A stretch of 64,000 nt of DNA from Flexivirga endophytica (GCF_014640635.1 NZ_BMHI01000001.1:930001-994000); one strand, 5' to 3'. Positions 47,651 through 57,135 are shown, numbered from the stretch's first letter. The notes: generated by a model not told the origin, from the letters alone. Program-made: numbers and translations.

Positions 47651-47707
47651 CAAGTGGTGTGCTCGCGCGCATTCATCGTCCAAGTGGCCTTGTCCGACAA
47701 GGCCACT
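47651..47707. promoter_or_regulatory. candidate YczR binding region
   Basis: Two direct repeats CAAGTGG start at 47651 and 47681, exactly 30 bp apart, and AGTGGCCTTGT-CCG-ACAAGGCCACT at 47683-47707 is a perfect inverted repeat with 11-bp arms. Direct repeats spaced by about three helical turns suit MocR-type regulators. It lies between yczE and yczR. Confidence 0.5.
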
Positions 47708-47724
47708 CCGGGGAGGATGGCCGG

Positions 47725-49146
47725 ATGGAAACTCGCGTGTCCGCTCGTCGTCTCGCCGTGCTGCTGGGGCCGCACAGCACTGGGGTGCCGGCCTACCGAT
47801 GGCTGGCCGACGGCATCCGTCGGCTGGTCGCGGACGGGCGGTTGCTGCACGGCACGCGGCTGCCCAGCGAGCGTGAACTGCTCACCCAGTTGGGCGTCAG
47901 TCGCACCACGGTCACCCGGGCGTATGGCGTGCTGCGCGACCGCGGCTATGCGTCGGCGGTGCGCGGTTCGGGCACGGTCGTGCAGGTGCCGGGCGGGCCG
48001 GTCGCCGGGGGAGGAGAGCCGCTGGAGCTGTCCTCGCTGCAGCCGACGGGCCGCGACGTGGTCGACCTGACGTGTGCCGCACCCGCCGCGACCCCCGGAC
48101 TGAACCGCGCCTACGAGGCCGCCGTCGAGCGTATGCCGTCGTTCATCGCCGGTGCGGGCTACTTCCCACTCGGGGTGCCGGAGCTGCGGGAAGCCATCGC
48201 TCAGCGGTATGCCGACCGTGGCGTTCCCACTGATCCGGATCAGATCATCGTGACCACGGGTGCGCTCGCTGCCCTCGCCGCGACCTTTCGCGCCGTGCTG
48301 CGTCGGGCGGACCCGGTGGTGGTGGAGAGCCCCACCTACCCGAACTCGTTGCGTGCGCTCGAGCATGCCGGTGCGCGCGTGGTCGGTGCTCCGCTGGTCA
48401 CCGAGGCGGCGGACGACGTGGCGGGCGTCATACGGCAGTCGGGGGTGCGAATGATGTTGGCAATGCCCGACTTTCACAATCCCACTGGTGTCGTCTGGTC
48501 GGACGACGAGCGGGCCCGCATCGCGCGGAAGTGGCGGGGGAGCGGCGTGACCGGTGTCGTCGACGAGACGATGTCCGACACCTGGCTGGACGGTCCCGTC
48601 GATGCACGGCCGATGGCGGCGCACGCGCCCGGATGCGTGACCGTGGGCAGTGCCGCCAAGACCTTCTGGGGCGGTCTGCGGATCGGCTGGATCCGTGCAC
48701 CGCATGCGTTGACCGGTGCCATCGCGCGAGCGCGGCTCACGATGGATCTCGGGGCTCCGGTGCTGGAGCAACTCGTGGTCGCGCATCTGTTGCGCACGCA
48801 GGGGGCGTTGAGCGAGGAGTCGCGCCAGCGCATCAAGGACTCGCGCCGGGTGCTGCTCGGTCTGGCGGACCGTTGCCCGGGTTGGCAGGTCGACGTGCCG
48901 ACCGGTGGGCTGAGCCTGTGGTGGCACCTGCCGAGCGAGAGTTCGACGGCGCTGGTGACGGCCGCGGAGCGTCACGGTGTGCTATTGGCGCCGGGGTCGC
49001 TCTTCGCCGTCGACGGTCGCGGCCTGGAGCGGTGGATCCGCACGCCCTACGCGTTGGATGCGGTGTCGCTGCGCCGTGCGGTCGACGGCATCGCCGATGC
49101 CTGGTCGGAGGTCTCCAGTACGAGGAAGGCCGTTGGGTCCATTTGA
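47725..49146 (+). CDS. yczR: MocR-type regulator (GntR winged helix + aminotransferase fold), YczR-like
   Basis: A 473-residue protein. The winged helix spans residues 20-90 (RLPSERELLTQLGVSRTTVT). A fold-type I aminotransferase domain follows, with the PLP lysine at about residue 312 in GSAAKTFWGGLRIGWIR. MocR proteins sense PLP or PLP-bound amino acids and control a neighbouring gene. ATG 47725 has GGGAGG eight bases upstream. Divergence from yczE identifies it as YczR-like. Target and ligand are inferred. Confidence 0.87.
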   Translation: METRVSARRLAVLLGPHSTGVPAYRWLADGIRRLVADGRLLHGTRLPSERELLTQLGVSRTTVTRAYGVLRDRGYASAVRGSGTVVQVPGGPVAGGGEPLELSSLQPTGRDVVDLTCAAPAATPGLNRAYEAAVERMPSFIAGAGYFPLGVPELREAIAQRYADRGVPTDPDQIIVTTGALAALAATFRAVLRRADPVVVESPTYPNSLRALEHAGARVVGAPLVTEAADDVAGVIRQSGVRMMLAMPDFHNPTGVVWSDDERARIARKWRGSGVTGVVDETMSDTWLDGPVDARPMAAHAPGCVTVGSAAKTFWGGLRIGWIRAPHALTGAIARARLTMDLGAPVLEQLVVAHLLRTQGALSEESRQRIKDSRRVLLGLADRCPGWQVDVPTGGLSLWWHLPSESSTALVTAAERHGVLLAPGSLFAVDGRGLERWIRTPYALDAVSLRRAVDGIADAWSEVSSTRKAVGSI

Positions 49147-49224
49147 TGTAAACTATTGACCAAGATGCTGGCCTGATGATGCATTTTGCCGTGATGGTGG
49201 GGAGCACACGGAAGGAGTGCACCC

Positions 49225-49830
49225 ATGCACCGATCGATCGACCGGAGAAGTCTGCTCAAAGGGGCAGCAGCCGGCGCGGCACTCGTCGCTCTCGGCGGCG
49301 CAGGAGCCCCCTCGGCACGCGCGGCGAACTGGAAGGTCCTGCCGTTCACCTATCAGGCGCAGCAGACCGGCTACTGGTGCGGACCGACCGCCACGGCGAT
49401 CTGCTTGTCTTGTCGCGGTGTCGACGTCAGCCAGCAGCAGATGGCAAACGAACTCGGGACGACCACCAACGGGACCGACTGGATCGGGCAGGTCACCGCG
49501 GTCCTGGACAACCACGTGGGCTGGTACGAGACCAAGGAGATGCCGAACGACCCGCCCACCCAGGCCCAGAAGGACCTGCTGTGGCAGGACATCACCTTCA
49601 ACATCGACCGCGGCTACGCGCTGGTCGCCAACATCGTCGCTCCTGCGAGCAATCACCCGCCGGGCTATCCGAACTACACGATCTACCACTACTTCACCGT
49701 CGTCGGCTACAACCCGGACACCATGCAGGCCTACATCGCCGATCCGGCCAATTTCGGTGGTAATTCGGAGTATTGGCTCACCTTCGACCAGCTCGCGTCG
49801 CTCATCCCACCGAAGGGCTACAGCGCCTGA
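49225..49830 (+). CDS. Tat-exported C39-like peptidase family protein, short form
   Basis: A 201-residue secreted protein. The Tat signal is DRRSLLKGAAAGAALVALGG with cleavage near SARAAN. The C39_2-type domain follows directly: Cys in TGYWCGPTATAICL near residue 51, His in IYHYFTVVGY near residue 155 and an Asp in YIADPANF. A GGAAGGAG ribosome site precedes ATG 49225. It is a shorter relative of the protein at 24733, without the extra N-terminal domain. The substrate is unknown. Confidence 0.83.
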   Translation: MHRSIDRRSLLKGAAAGAALVALGGAGAPSARAANWKVLPFTYQAQQTGYWCGPTATAICLSCRGVDVSQQQMANELGTTTNGTDWIGQVTAVLDNHVGWYETKEMPNDPPTQAQKDLLWQDITFNIDRGYALVANIVAPASNHPPGYPNYTIYHYFTVVGYNPDTMQAYIADPANFGGNSEYWLTFDQLASLIPPKGYSA

Positions 49831-49881
49831 GCGGACTGATTCGGACAGCGGTCGTCCGGTGGCCGTGGCAGGTTGATGGGC

Positions 49882-50343
49882 ATGAGCCGAGAATTCCAAG
49901 TGACGTTCGACACAGCCGATCCGCGATCGCTGTCGACCTTCTGGCGTGACGTGCTGGGCTATGTCCATCCCGGCCCGCCGGGCGTCGAGCTCGCTGCAGA
50001 TGCAGACCCGCTCGAGGCATGGGACCGCTTCCTCGAGGACGCAGGTGTGCCGGAGGACCGGCGCAACTCCGCCTCCGCTCTCGTCGACCCCGAGGAGAAG
50101 GGCCCGCGCCTGTTCTTCCAGCAGGTGCCCGAGGCCAAACGCGCGAAGAACCGGCTGCACCTGGACGTGCGAGCGGCGCCGGGCCTGGAAGGTGACGAGC
50201 GGATGGCGGCGCTGGAGGCGGAGTGCGCCCGGCTGGTCGCGTTGGGTGCCGCACGGGTCCAGCGCTTCGAGCCCGCACCACCGACGTCCCTCGGTTTCAT
50301 CGTGATGACAGACCCGGAGGGCAACGAATTCTGCCTGGACTGA
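49882..50343 (+). CDS. VOC (glyoxalase-like) family protein
   Basis: A 153-residue vicinal oxygen chelate protein with two beta-alpha-beta-beta modules: FQVTFDTADPRSLSTFWRDV at the start and LGFIVMTDPEGNEFCLD at the end. The family covers glyoxalases, dioxygenases and antibiotic-binding proteins; the role here is unknown. I start at ATG 49882; ATG 49876 and TTG 49873 are alternatives with equally weak ribosome sites. It lies 12 bp before cgoX. Confidence 0.78.
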   Translation: MSREFQVTFDTADPRSLSTFWRDVLGYVHPGPPGVELAADADPLEAWDRFLEDAGVPEDRRNSASALVDPEEKGPRLFFQQVPEAKRAKNRLHLDVRAAPGLEGDERMAALEAECARLVALGAARVQRFEPAPPTSLGFIVMTDPEGNEFCLD

Positions 50344-50355
50344 GAAGCTGAGGGC

Positions 50356-51735
50356 ATGGCTCGCATCGTCATCGTCGGCGCAGGGATCAGCGGGCTGACC
50401 GCTGCTCTCGAGGCGTCGGCTTCGCCTCACGAAGTCGTCCTGCTGGAGGGATCTCCGCAGATCGGCGGCAAGCTCCGACTGGCCACGATCGCCGGCCACC
50501 AGGTCGATGTCGGCGCCGAGTCGATGCTGGCCCGGCGGCCGGAAGCCCTCGAACTGCTGGCGGACCTCGATGTCGAGCCGGTGCATCCCGCAGCGGTGTC
50601 GGCGTCGATCTGGACGCGGGACGCGCTACGGCCGATGCCCAAGGGGACGATGCTCGGAGTGCCGGCCGATGCGTCGGATCTGGAGTCGTTGCTGAACCCC
50701 GCGGAGCTCGAGCGGGCGCGTGACGAGCGCGTGGTCGAGGTGACCGGTGACCTGTCGGTCGGCGATCTGGTCGAGTCCGCGCTCGGCCCGGCCGTGGTAG
50801 ACCGGCTCGTCGAGCCCTTGCTCGGTGGCGTGTATGCCGGGCACGCCCGACGCCTGTCCGCGGCGGCCGCCGCGCCGGCGCTCCTGACCGCCGCACGGCA
50901 TGAGCGCCCGCTCACCGAGGCAGCGCGCTCGGCGATGGCCAACGCCTCGACGAGCGGTGCTCCGCGGCCGGTGTTCGCCAGCCTGCGCGGCGGCGTCGGC
51001 TCGTTGCCCAAGCACCTCGTGCGGCTGCTGCTGGACCGTGGTGTCACGGTCCGCACCGGTGCGACCGCGCGTGAGCTCGTCCGCACGGCGGGGCGCTGGC
51101 AGGTGACCGTCGGCGAGACCCGCGCACCCGAACACATCAACGCCGACGCGGTCATCCTGGCGACTCCGGCGCGAGCCACCTCCAGGCTGCTTTCAGCTGC
51201 CAGCCCAGACGCTGCGAACGCACTGGCCGAGATCGGATACGCCTCGATGGGCATCGTGACCTACGCATTCCGGCGGACCGAATCCGACGTTTTCACAGGC
51301 AGTTCCGGCTTTCTGGTGCCGCCCATCGACGAGCGCCGGATCAAGGCGTCCACCTTCAGCTCGAGCAAGTGGCCGTGGCTGGCCGACACCGCGCCCGACC
51401 TCACGTTCGTGCGGGTCTCCATCGGCCGGCACCACGAGGAGGCGGACCTGCAGAAGAGCGACGCCGAATTGGCGGCAGCCGGTATGTCGGACCTGCGCGC
51501 AGCTCTCGGTGACGTGCCACGGCCGGTCGCCGCACATGTGCAGCGGTGGGGCGGTGCGCTGCCGCAGTATGCCGTCGGTCACCTGGACCGGATCGCGGGT
51601 GTGCGCGCAGGTTTGACGAGTTTGCCGGGTCTCGAAGTCGCGGGTGCGGCATACGAGGGCGTCGGCATACCGGCGTGCATCGGAACGGGTCGCAAGGCGG
51701 CCGGAGCGGTGCTCACCCACCTCGCTGACCGCTGA
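50356..51735 (+). CDS. cgoX: coproporphyrinogen III oxidase (FAD)
   Basis: A 459-residue FAD enzyme (formerly HemY). The dinucleotide site is [17 protein letters not shown] at the start, and the C-terminus has the typical [21 protein letters not shown] segment contacting FAD. In actinobacteria it oxidises coproporphyrinogen III to coproporphyrin III, the substrate of CpfC. It is 22 bp from chdC, so both are probably co-transcribed. The assignment over protoporphyrinogen oxidase rests on the presence of ChdC and CpfC here. Confidence 0.93.
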   Translation: MARIVIVGAGISGLTAALEASASPHEVVLLEGSPQIGGKLRLATIAGHQVDVGAESMLARRPEALELLADLDVEPVHPAAVSASIWTRDALRPMPKGTMLGVPADASDLESLLNPAELERARDERVVEVTGDLSVGDLVESALGPAVVDRLVEPLLGGVYAGHARRLSAAAAAPALLTAARHERPLTEAARSAMANASTSGAPRPVFASLRGGVGSLPKHLVRLLLDRGVTVRTGATARELVRTAGRWQVTVGETRAPEHINADAVILATPARATSRLLSAASPDAANALAEIGYASMGIVTYAFRRTESDVFTGSSGFLVPPIDERRIKASTFSSSKWPWLADTAPDLTFVRVSIGRHHEEADLQKSDAELAAAGMSDLRAALGDVPRPVAAHVQRWGGALPQYAVGHLDRIAGVRAGLTSLPGLEVAGAAYEGVGIPACIGTGRKAAGAVLTHLADR

Positions 51736-51757
51736 GCGACCGCGAGACAATGGCCGT

Positions 51758-52468
51758 ATGAGCGACGAAAGACTTCGACCGGGTGCCAAAGCGATCAACG
51801 AGATCAACGACACCATCCGCTACACGATGTACTCCGCGTTCAAGGCGACCCGCGCGTTGCCGGAGGACCGCGAGGAGGCCATCGCCGAGGCCGAGCGCTT
51901 CTTCAAGGAGCTCGAGTCGCAGGACGTCGTCGTCCGCGGCACCTATGACGTGGGCGGCCTGCGTGCCGACGCTGACCTGATGATCTGGTGGCACAGCGCG
52001 GACATCGAGCCGTTGCAGGATGCCTATCACCGGTTCCAGCTCACCGAGCTGGGGCGCAGCTTCGACGCGGTGTGGTCCAGTGTCGCGGTGCACCGCCCGG
52101 CGGAGTTCAACAAGTCGCACGTGCCGGACTTCCTGGTCGACCCGGAGCCGAAGAAGTACGTCTGCGTCTACCCGTTCGTGCGCTCCTACGAGTGGTACCT
52201 CCTGCCGGATGCCGAGCGCCGCACCATGCTCAAGGACCACGGGCTGCTGGCTCGCGGCTACCCCGACGTGCGGGCCAACACCGTGCCGGCCTTCGCGCTC
52301 GGCGACTACGAGTGGATCCTGGCGTTCGAGGCGGGCGAACTGCATCGCATCGTCGACCTGATGCGCGACCTGCGCGCCGCGGAGGCACGCATGCACACGC
52401 GCGTCGAGATCCCGTTCTACACCGGTCCGCTGACCCCCATCGGCGACCTCGCCCGCCGCCTGCGCTGA
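51758..52468 (+). CDS. chdC: coproheme decarboxylase
   Basis: A 236-residue chlorite-dismutase-fold enzyme (formerly HemQ), which makes heme b from coproheme using peroxide. The redox-active Tyr is in [13 protein letters not shown] near residue 135, and the proximal heme His in [14 protein letters not shown] near residue 160. ATG 51758 begins [18 protein letters not shown], the usual start. It follows cgoX in the same direction and ends at a strong hairpin repeat. Confidence 0.95.
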   Translation: MSDERLRPGAKAINEINDTIRYTMYSAFKATRALPEDREEAIAEAERFFKELESQDVVVRGTYDVGGLRADADLMIWWHSADIEPLQDAYHRFQLTELGRSFDAVWSSVAVHRPAEFNKSHVPDFLVDPEPKKYVCVYPFVRSYEWYLLPDAERRTMLKDHGLLARGYPDVRANTVPAFALGDYEWILAFEAGELHRIVDLMRDLRAAEARMHTRVEIPFYTGPLTPIGDLARRLR

Positions 52469-52481
52469 CCCGGATCTATCG

Positions 52482-52549
52482 CGAGTGACGGCTCTCTCGC
52501 CGAGTGACGGTTCGATCGGACCGTCACTCGGCGAAGAAGCCGTCACTCG
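52482..52549. repeat. hairpin repeat, copy 2 (at convergent gene ends)
   Basis: Arms 52482-52511 and 52520-52549 pair at 27 of 30 positions around an 8-nt loop. It lies between chdC (+) and the permease gene (-), the same context as copy 1 at 26090-26157. Each arm contains two GAGTGACGG-type units. It probably acts as a bidirectional terminator. Confidence 0.8.
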
Positions 52550-52560
52550 GCATGGGGTGA

Positions 52561-53994
52561 CTACGCGTCGTTGGTCTGGACGGCTTCGCCCTTGCCGACC
52601 TTGCTGTGCTGGTAGCCGTATGCCGCGTAGACGATCGCACCGATGACGAACCAGACCGCGAAGCGGATCCAGGTCTCTTCACTGAGCTTGGTGACCAGCC
52701 AGATGGAGAAGCCGATCCCGATCAGCGGGGTGATCGGCATGAACGGTGTCCGGAAGGTGCGCGGCAGCTCCGGTGAGCGGTAGCGGAGCACGATCACCGC
52801 GGCGGACACCACGACGAAGGCCAGCAGGATGCCGATGTTGGTCAGCTCGGCGGCCTCACCGATCTGCACGAACCCGGCGATCCCGGCTGCCACGACGCCG
52901 ATGATCCAGGTCGGCCGGTAGGGCGACTGGTGCTTGTTGGTCTTGGCGAACCACTCGGGCAGGAGGCCGTCCCGGCTGATCGCGAACCAGACACGCGAGG
53001 CGCCCAAAGTGAACGAATACAACACCGTGATGATGCCGACGATGGCGCCGATCGCGACGATCTTGGCGAAGAAGGTCAGCCCCACACCGTTGAACGCCTC
53101 GGCGAAGGCGGCGCTGTCGGACAGGTTCTTGTAGTCGACCATCCCGGTCAGCACGGTGGCGGCGAGCAGATAGAGCACCATCGCGATCGCCAGCGACAGG
53201 ATGATCGCCTTCGGCAGGTTGCGCTCGGCGTCCTTGGCCTCCTCAGCGGCGGTGCTCATCGCGTCATACCCGAAGACCGCGAAGAAGACCGTCGCCGCAC
53301 CGGTCGCGACGCCTGACATGCCGTAGGGCATGTATGGCGAAAGGTTGTCCGACTTGACGTAGAACACCCCGACCACGATGACTGCCAGCACGATGGCGAT
53401 CTTGACGAACACCAGCCAGGTCTCGACCTTCGCGCTGGTCTTCATGCCGCGGTTGAGCAGCCAGGCGACGCCCAGGCAGAGCAACACCGCGAACAGATCG
53501 ACATGGTGTCCGTGCCCGGTGCCGGGGGCACCGAGCATCCAGGCAGGCAGATGGATTCCGATCGCACTGAGCAGGAAGCTGAAGTACTGCGAGACGCCGA
53601 TGGCGACCACCGCGACGATGGCGGTGTATTCGAGCAACAGGTCCCAGCCGATGAACCAGCCGACGGCTTCGCCGAGCACGGCATAGCCGTACGTGTATGC
53701 CGAGCCGGCACGTGGTATCAAGCCACCGAACTCGGCATACGACAGCGCCGCGCAGGCACTGGCGACGCCGGCGATGATGAACGAGATCGACACCGCCGGG
53801 CCCGCGTCGCCCTTGGCGACGGTCCCGGCGAGGGCGAAGATGCCGGCCCCGATGATCGCGCCCAGGCCAATCGCGGTCAGCTGCCACAGACCGATGGTGC
53901 GTTCGAAGCTGCCTTCCTTCTCAGCAGCCTCGATCGGCTTGCGCCGGAAGATCCCGGTCGTCTTGGGAATCGGGGTCGCTCGGTCGGTCGCCAT
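52561..53994 (-). CDS. APC-family cationic amino acid permease
   Basis: A 477-residue membrane protein with about twelve helices, of the CAT (cationic amino acid transporter) type. The substrate-site glycine-rich helix 1 is LTAIGLGAIIGAGIFALAG, helix 3 region is GLIPRAGSAYTYGYAVLGEA, and FFAVFGYDAMSTAAEEAKD marks helix 6. It should import arginine, lysine or related amino acids; the specific substrate is unknown. It stands alone between convergent chdC and msrB. Confidence 0.9.
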   Translation of the reverse strand: MATDRATPIPKTTGIFRRKPIEAAEKEGSFERTIGLWQLTAIGLGAIIGAGIFALAGTVAKGDAGPAVSISFIIAGVASACAALSYAEFGGLIPRAGSAYTYGYAVLGEAVGWFIGWDLLLEYTAIVAVVAIGVSQYFSFLLSAIGIHLPAWMLGAPGTGHGHHVDLFAVLLCLGVAWLLNRGMKTSAKVETWLVFVKIAIVLAVIVVGVFYVKSDNLSPYMPYGMSGVATGAATVFFAVFGYDAMSTAAEEAKDAERNLPKAIILSLAIAMVLYLLAATVLTGMVDYKNLSDSAAFAEAFNGVGLTFFAKIVAIGAIVGIITVLYSFTLGASRVWFAISRDGLLPEWFAKTNKHQSPYRPTWIIGVVAAGIAGFVQIGEAAELTNIGILLAFVVVSAAVIVLRYRSPELPRTFRTPFMPITPLIGIGFSIWLVTKLSEETWIRFAVWFVIGAIVYAAYGYQHSKVGKGEAVQTNDA

Positions 53995-54082
53995 GACTCT
54001 CCTCCAGTTCGGAACCGGCCAAGCGTGGCACTGGTTCCGGTCGCTGTCGAGGAGGCGCGGCGACGGGCTCTGCGGTTACCGG

Positions 54083-54508
54083 TCAGTCAGTGCTGGCGGT
54101 CGGAGCGAGCTTCAGGGAGACCGAGTTGATGCAGTAGCGCTGGTCGGTGGGGGTGGGGTAGCCCTCACCCTCGAAGACGTGCCCGAGGTGGGATCCGCAA
54201 CTGGCACAACGGACTTCGGTGCGCGTCATACCCATCGACGTGTCCGAGATCAGCTCGACGTTGTCGTCCTCGGACGGTGCGTAGAAGGACGGCCAGCCGC
54301 AATGGCTGTGGAACTTCGTGGTGCTGCGGAACAGCTCCGTCCCACACGCGCGACACGAGTAGACGCCCTCGGTCTCGGTGTCGGTGTATTCACCGGTGAA
54401 GGGGCGTTCGGTCGCCGCCTCGCGCAGCACGGAGTACTCGGCAGGGGACAGCTCGGCCTTCCACTCCTCGTCGGTCTTGGCCACTTTGTATGTCGACTGG
54501 TCGCTCAC
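54083..54508 (-). CDS. msrB: peptide-methionine (R)-S-oxide reductase
   Basis: A 141-residue MsrB repairing methionine-R-sulfoxide in proteins. Two CxxC pairs bind zinc (CRACGTE and CASCGSH), GWPSFY is in the active site, and the catalytic Cys is in QRYCINSVSL near the C-terminus. I choose GTG 54508, with AAAGGA eight bases upstream, over the longer frame from 54556. In mycobacteria the same gene (Rv2674) lies near the heme cluster. Confidence 0.94.
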   Translation of the reverse strand: MSDQSTYKVAKTDEEWKAELSPAEYSVLREAATERPFTGEYTDTETEGVYSCRACGTELFRSTTKFHSHCGWPSFYAPSEDDNVELISDTSMGMTRTEVRCASCGSHLGHVFEGEGYPTPTDQRYCINSVSLKLAPTASTD

Positions 54509-54610
54509 GGGGGCGTCCTTTCGTCGTGGAAGAAGTTTCGTCATACCGCACAACAACGCGGGTCCGCCGGACGTTCCCGAACGCTACGCGGATCAAGTAG
54601 CGACCGAGCA

Positions 54611-54655
54611 ACGAGGGAGCGTATCGAGATCAGTGATCTCGATACGCTCCTTCGT
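54611..54655. repeat. inverted repeat with 17-bp perfect core
   Basis: Core arms 54616-54632 and 54634-54650 are perfectly complementary around one base. Pairing continues outwards to 54611 and 54655 with one G-T, and weaker symmetry reaches about 54595 and 54670. The GTATCGAGATC-type core resembles dispersed repeats of high-GC actinobacteria. It lies between the msrB start and the end of the nuclease gene, whose transcript it could terminate. Confidence 0.75.
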
Positions 54656-54678
54656 CGCTACTCGATCAGCGAGAGGTG

Positions 54679-57081
54679 TCAGTGCACTGCCAGCTTCACG
54701 ACCTGGGGGTCGTGGTCGGAGTCCTGGTCGTAGAACTGCGAGTTGGTGTGCACCACCTGGTAGTCGTAGTTCTTGGCCAGTGCCGGGCTCACCAGCAACT
54801 GGTCGAGCACCTGGCTGTTGCCCTGGTAGTCGTAGCTGTAGCGCTCGTTCGCCGGCAACGTGTCGATCAGGTCGGTCATCGCGGTCTTGCCCGAGCCCTT
54901 GACGATGTTCGCGGTCTTGCTGAAGTTGAAGTCGTTCAGGTCGCCGAGCACCACGATGTTGGCGTGCTTGTTCGCCGTCAACAGCTCATCGACGAAGCCA
55001 CGCACCAACGTCGCCTGCGCGTGCCGCTGCACCTCGGAGGAGCGCTGCGGCGGCTGGTAGCGGCCCATGATGCCGTCGTCACCACCTTTGGAGTTGAAGT
55101 GGTTCGCGACGACGAACAGCGGCTTGCCCTGCCAGAGGAACTCGCCGACGAGCGGCTTGCGCGAGTCGTCCCACGCGGTGTTGGTGGGGTCGATCCGTCC
55201 GGGGGAGTAGTTGACCGACGCCCACGGGCCGGTGCCGGTCACCGCGACGGAGTTGGTGGACGTGCCGCCGGGCTTGTCGACGAACGTCATACCGCGATCG
55301 GTGCGGTAGAGGAACACCGAGCGGATGTTGCCGCCGGGCTGCCCGCCGTCCTCGTCATTGACGGGGTCGATCCACTTCGCCTGGTATGACGGGCCGCCCG
55401 CGGCCTTGATCGCCGCGATCAGCTTGTCGGTCGTCTGCGTGGAGTCGACCGTGCCGTCGTCGGTGGCGCCGGTGTTGTCCTGGATCTCTTCGATCGCAAG
55501 GACATCCGGCGCGGCGAGGTTGGTCGTGATCTGACCGGCGAGCCGGTCGAACTTGGTCTGCGGGTCGGACGGGGCGAGGTTCTCCACGTTGAACGTCGCG
55601 ACCGACGCCTGCTTCTTCGTCGCGGGCTGCGCCACATCGCGAGTGGTGCCGCCGGACTGGTGAGTGCCGGCCCGGGTGGCCATCAGGGTGAAGTTGCCGA
55701 AGTTGTAGTCGAGCACACCGGCGGTCACACCGGCATAGCTGTCGCCGGTGTTGGCCGGTGCGATCGAGTCCTTCGGCAGCAACGCGTCGGACAGGATGAG
55801 TCGCATGGCGTTCGGTGTGTCGTAACTGCGGTAGAGCACGCCGCCGTCCGGCGTCCAGGTGACGTCCTTGGTGTTCGCCGGGACGATCGGCGTCTCGCCG
55901 TAGCTGGTCTCGGTCGGGCCGACTGCCTTCGCGTCGGTCTCCTGGATCCGCATGCCCTCCATCGACTCCCAGAAGTCGAGCGCGTTCGTCGCCGGGCCCA
56001 GCGTCAGACCGGCCGTTTCGACGTTGCCGGGGTCACCCTTCTCGACCGTCTGTGCGGGCGGGACGTGGCCGGCCGAGCCGATCTCGACCGCGGTCGGCAG
56101 CTCGTTGCCGGAGCTGTTGACCTGGATGTTCGGGCTGCCGAGCTCGGTGGTGGTGAGGTTGCCGTTGTCGACGCCGCCGGGGCGGTATTCGGTCACCTTG
56201 CCCGCGACGGTGAGGTCGTCACCGACCTTGACCATGCCGGCGCCGCCATACACGTAGAGGCCCTCGCTGGTGCGTGGGTCGTCGTCCGGCGTGGTCGACT
56301 GGATCCAGAAGCCCGCACTGCCGTTGACCGCGGTCACGACGCCACGGACGTCCTTGACCTGCTCTCCGGTGAGCGGCGATTTGAAGCTGGTGCCCTGGAT
56401 CTGCTCGATCGTGGACGGGGTGCCGGTGGGCGGCGGTTGGGTGCTGCCATCCGTGCCGCAAACACCAACAGGCGCAGCGGAATTCAGCGGGTTGGGGCCG
56501 GCCGAGACGAAGTCCTTGGCGTTGTCGTCGGTGTCGAAACAGCCCTTGGTGCGGCTGTCCGCGGTCGTGTTGGACATGCCGGGCGCGGAGGAGCCCTCGA
56601 CATACGACGACTCGACGGCGCCATACCCGACGGTGTCGATGGTGGTGTCGTTCTGGCGCAGGACGACGCTGCCCTTGCTCGCAGACATGTTCAGCGTGCC
56701 GCTCGCGTCCGGGGTGGGCAGCGGGCTGGCGGAGCCGGTGCCGGCGCCCTCCTGGACCAGGAAGTGCGCTCCGGGCGCGACTGAGCCGGTCAGGCTCGTC
56801 GTGCCACCACTGTTGCCGCCGGATGAGTAGTAGGTGACCGTCCAACCGGACAGGTCGATGGCGCTCGAGCCGCGGTTGTAGAGCTCGATGTAGTCGTTCT
56901 GGAATTTCGCACCGGAGTTGCCGCCGCCGCCGTAGACGGCGGAGATGACGACTGAGTTGGATGCGGCGTGGGCCGGGGTGACGGCCAGACCAGCTGTCCC
57001 GCCGACGGCGAGGGCCGACGCGGCGACGAGCGTGACGAGGCGCACGCGGGTGACGCGCGGTCGCGTGGGGAGTTGTGGCAT
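54679..57081 (-). CDS. secreted LTD- and OB-containing endonuclease/exonuclease (ExeM/NucH type)
   Basis: An 800-residue secreted nuclease. A Sec signal peptide ends near TPAHAAS (about residue 34). A lamin-tail domain follows (VISAVYGGGGNSGAKFQNDY, then IELYNRG), then OB-like beta domains and from about residue 480 an endonuclease/exonuclease/phosphatase domain with IEEIQDN (metal Glu), VVANHFNSK (His), LGDLNDF and DSDHDP. It should degrade extracellular DNA for nutrients or matrix turnover. ATG 57081 has GGAAGG upstream. No sorting signal or anchor is seen. Confidence 0.9.
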   Translation of the reverse strand: MPQLPTRPRVTRVRLVTLVAASALAVGGTAGLAVTPAHAASNSVVISAVYGGGGNSGAKFQNDYIELYNRGSSAIDLSGWTVTYYSSGGNSGGTTSLTGSVAPGAHFLVQEGAGTGSASPLPTPDASGTLNMSASKGSVVLRQNDTTIDTVGYGAVESSYVEGSSAPGMSNTTADSRTKGCFDTDDNAKDFVSAGPNPLNSAAPVGVCGTDGSTQPPPTGTPSTIEQIQGTSFKSPLTGEQVKDVRGVVTAVNGSAGFWIQSTTPDDDPRTSEGLYVYGGAGMVKVGDDLTVAGKVTEYRPGGVDNGNLTTTELGSPNIQVNSSGNELPTAVEIGSAGHVPPAQTVEKGDPGNVETAGLTLGPATNALDFWESMEGMRIQETDAKAVGPTETSYGETPIVPANTKDVTWTPDGGVLYRSYDTPNAMRLILSDALLPKDSIAPANTGDSYAGVTAGVLDYNFGNFTLMATRAGTHQSGGTTRDVAQPATKKQASVATFNVENLAPSDPQTKFDRLAGQITTNLAAPDVLAIEEIQDNTGATDDGTVDSTQTTDKLIAAIKAAGGPSYQAKWIDPVNDEDGGQPGGNIRSVFLYRTDRGMTFVDKPGGTSTNSVAVTGTGPWASVNYSPGRIDPTNTAWDDSRKPLVGEFLWQGKPLFVVANHFNSKGGDDGIMGRYQPPQRSSEVQRHAQATLVRGFVDELLTANKHANIVVLGDLNDFNFSKTANIVKGSGKTAMTDLIDTLPANERYSYDYQGNSQVLDQLLVSPALAKNYDYQVVHTNSQFYDQDSDHDPQVVKLAVH

Positions 57082-57135
57082 GGAAGACCTTCCAGGGATC
57101 ATGCTCGCGGCGCGTTCGCGCCGTGGGTGCTACGG

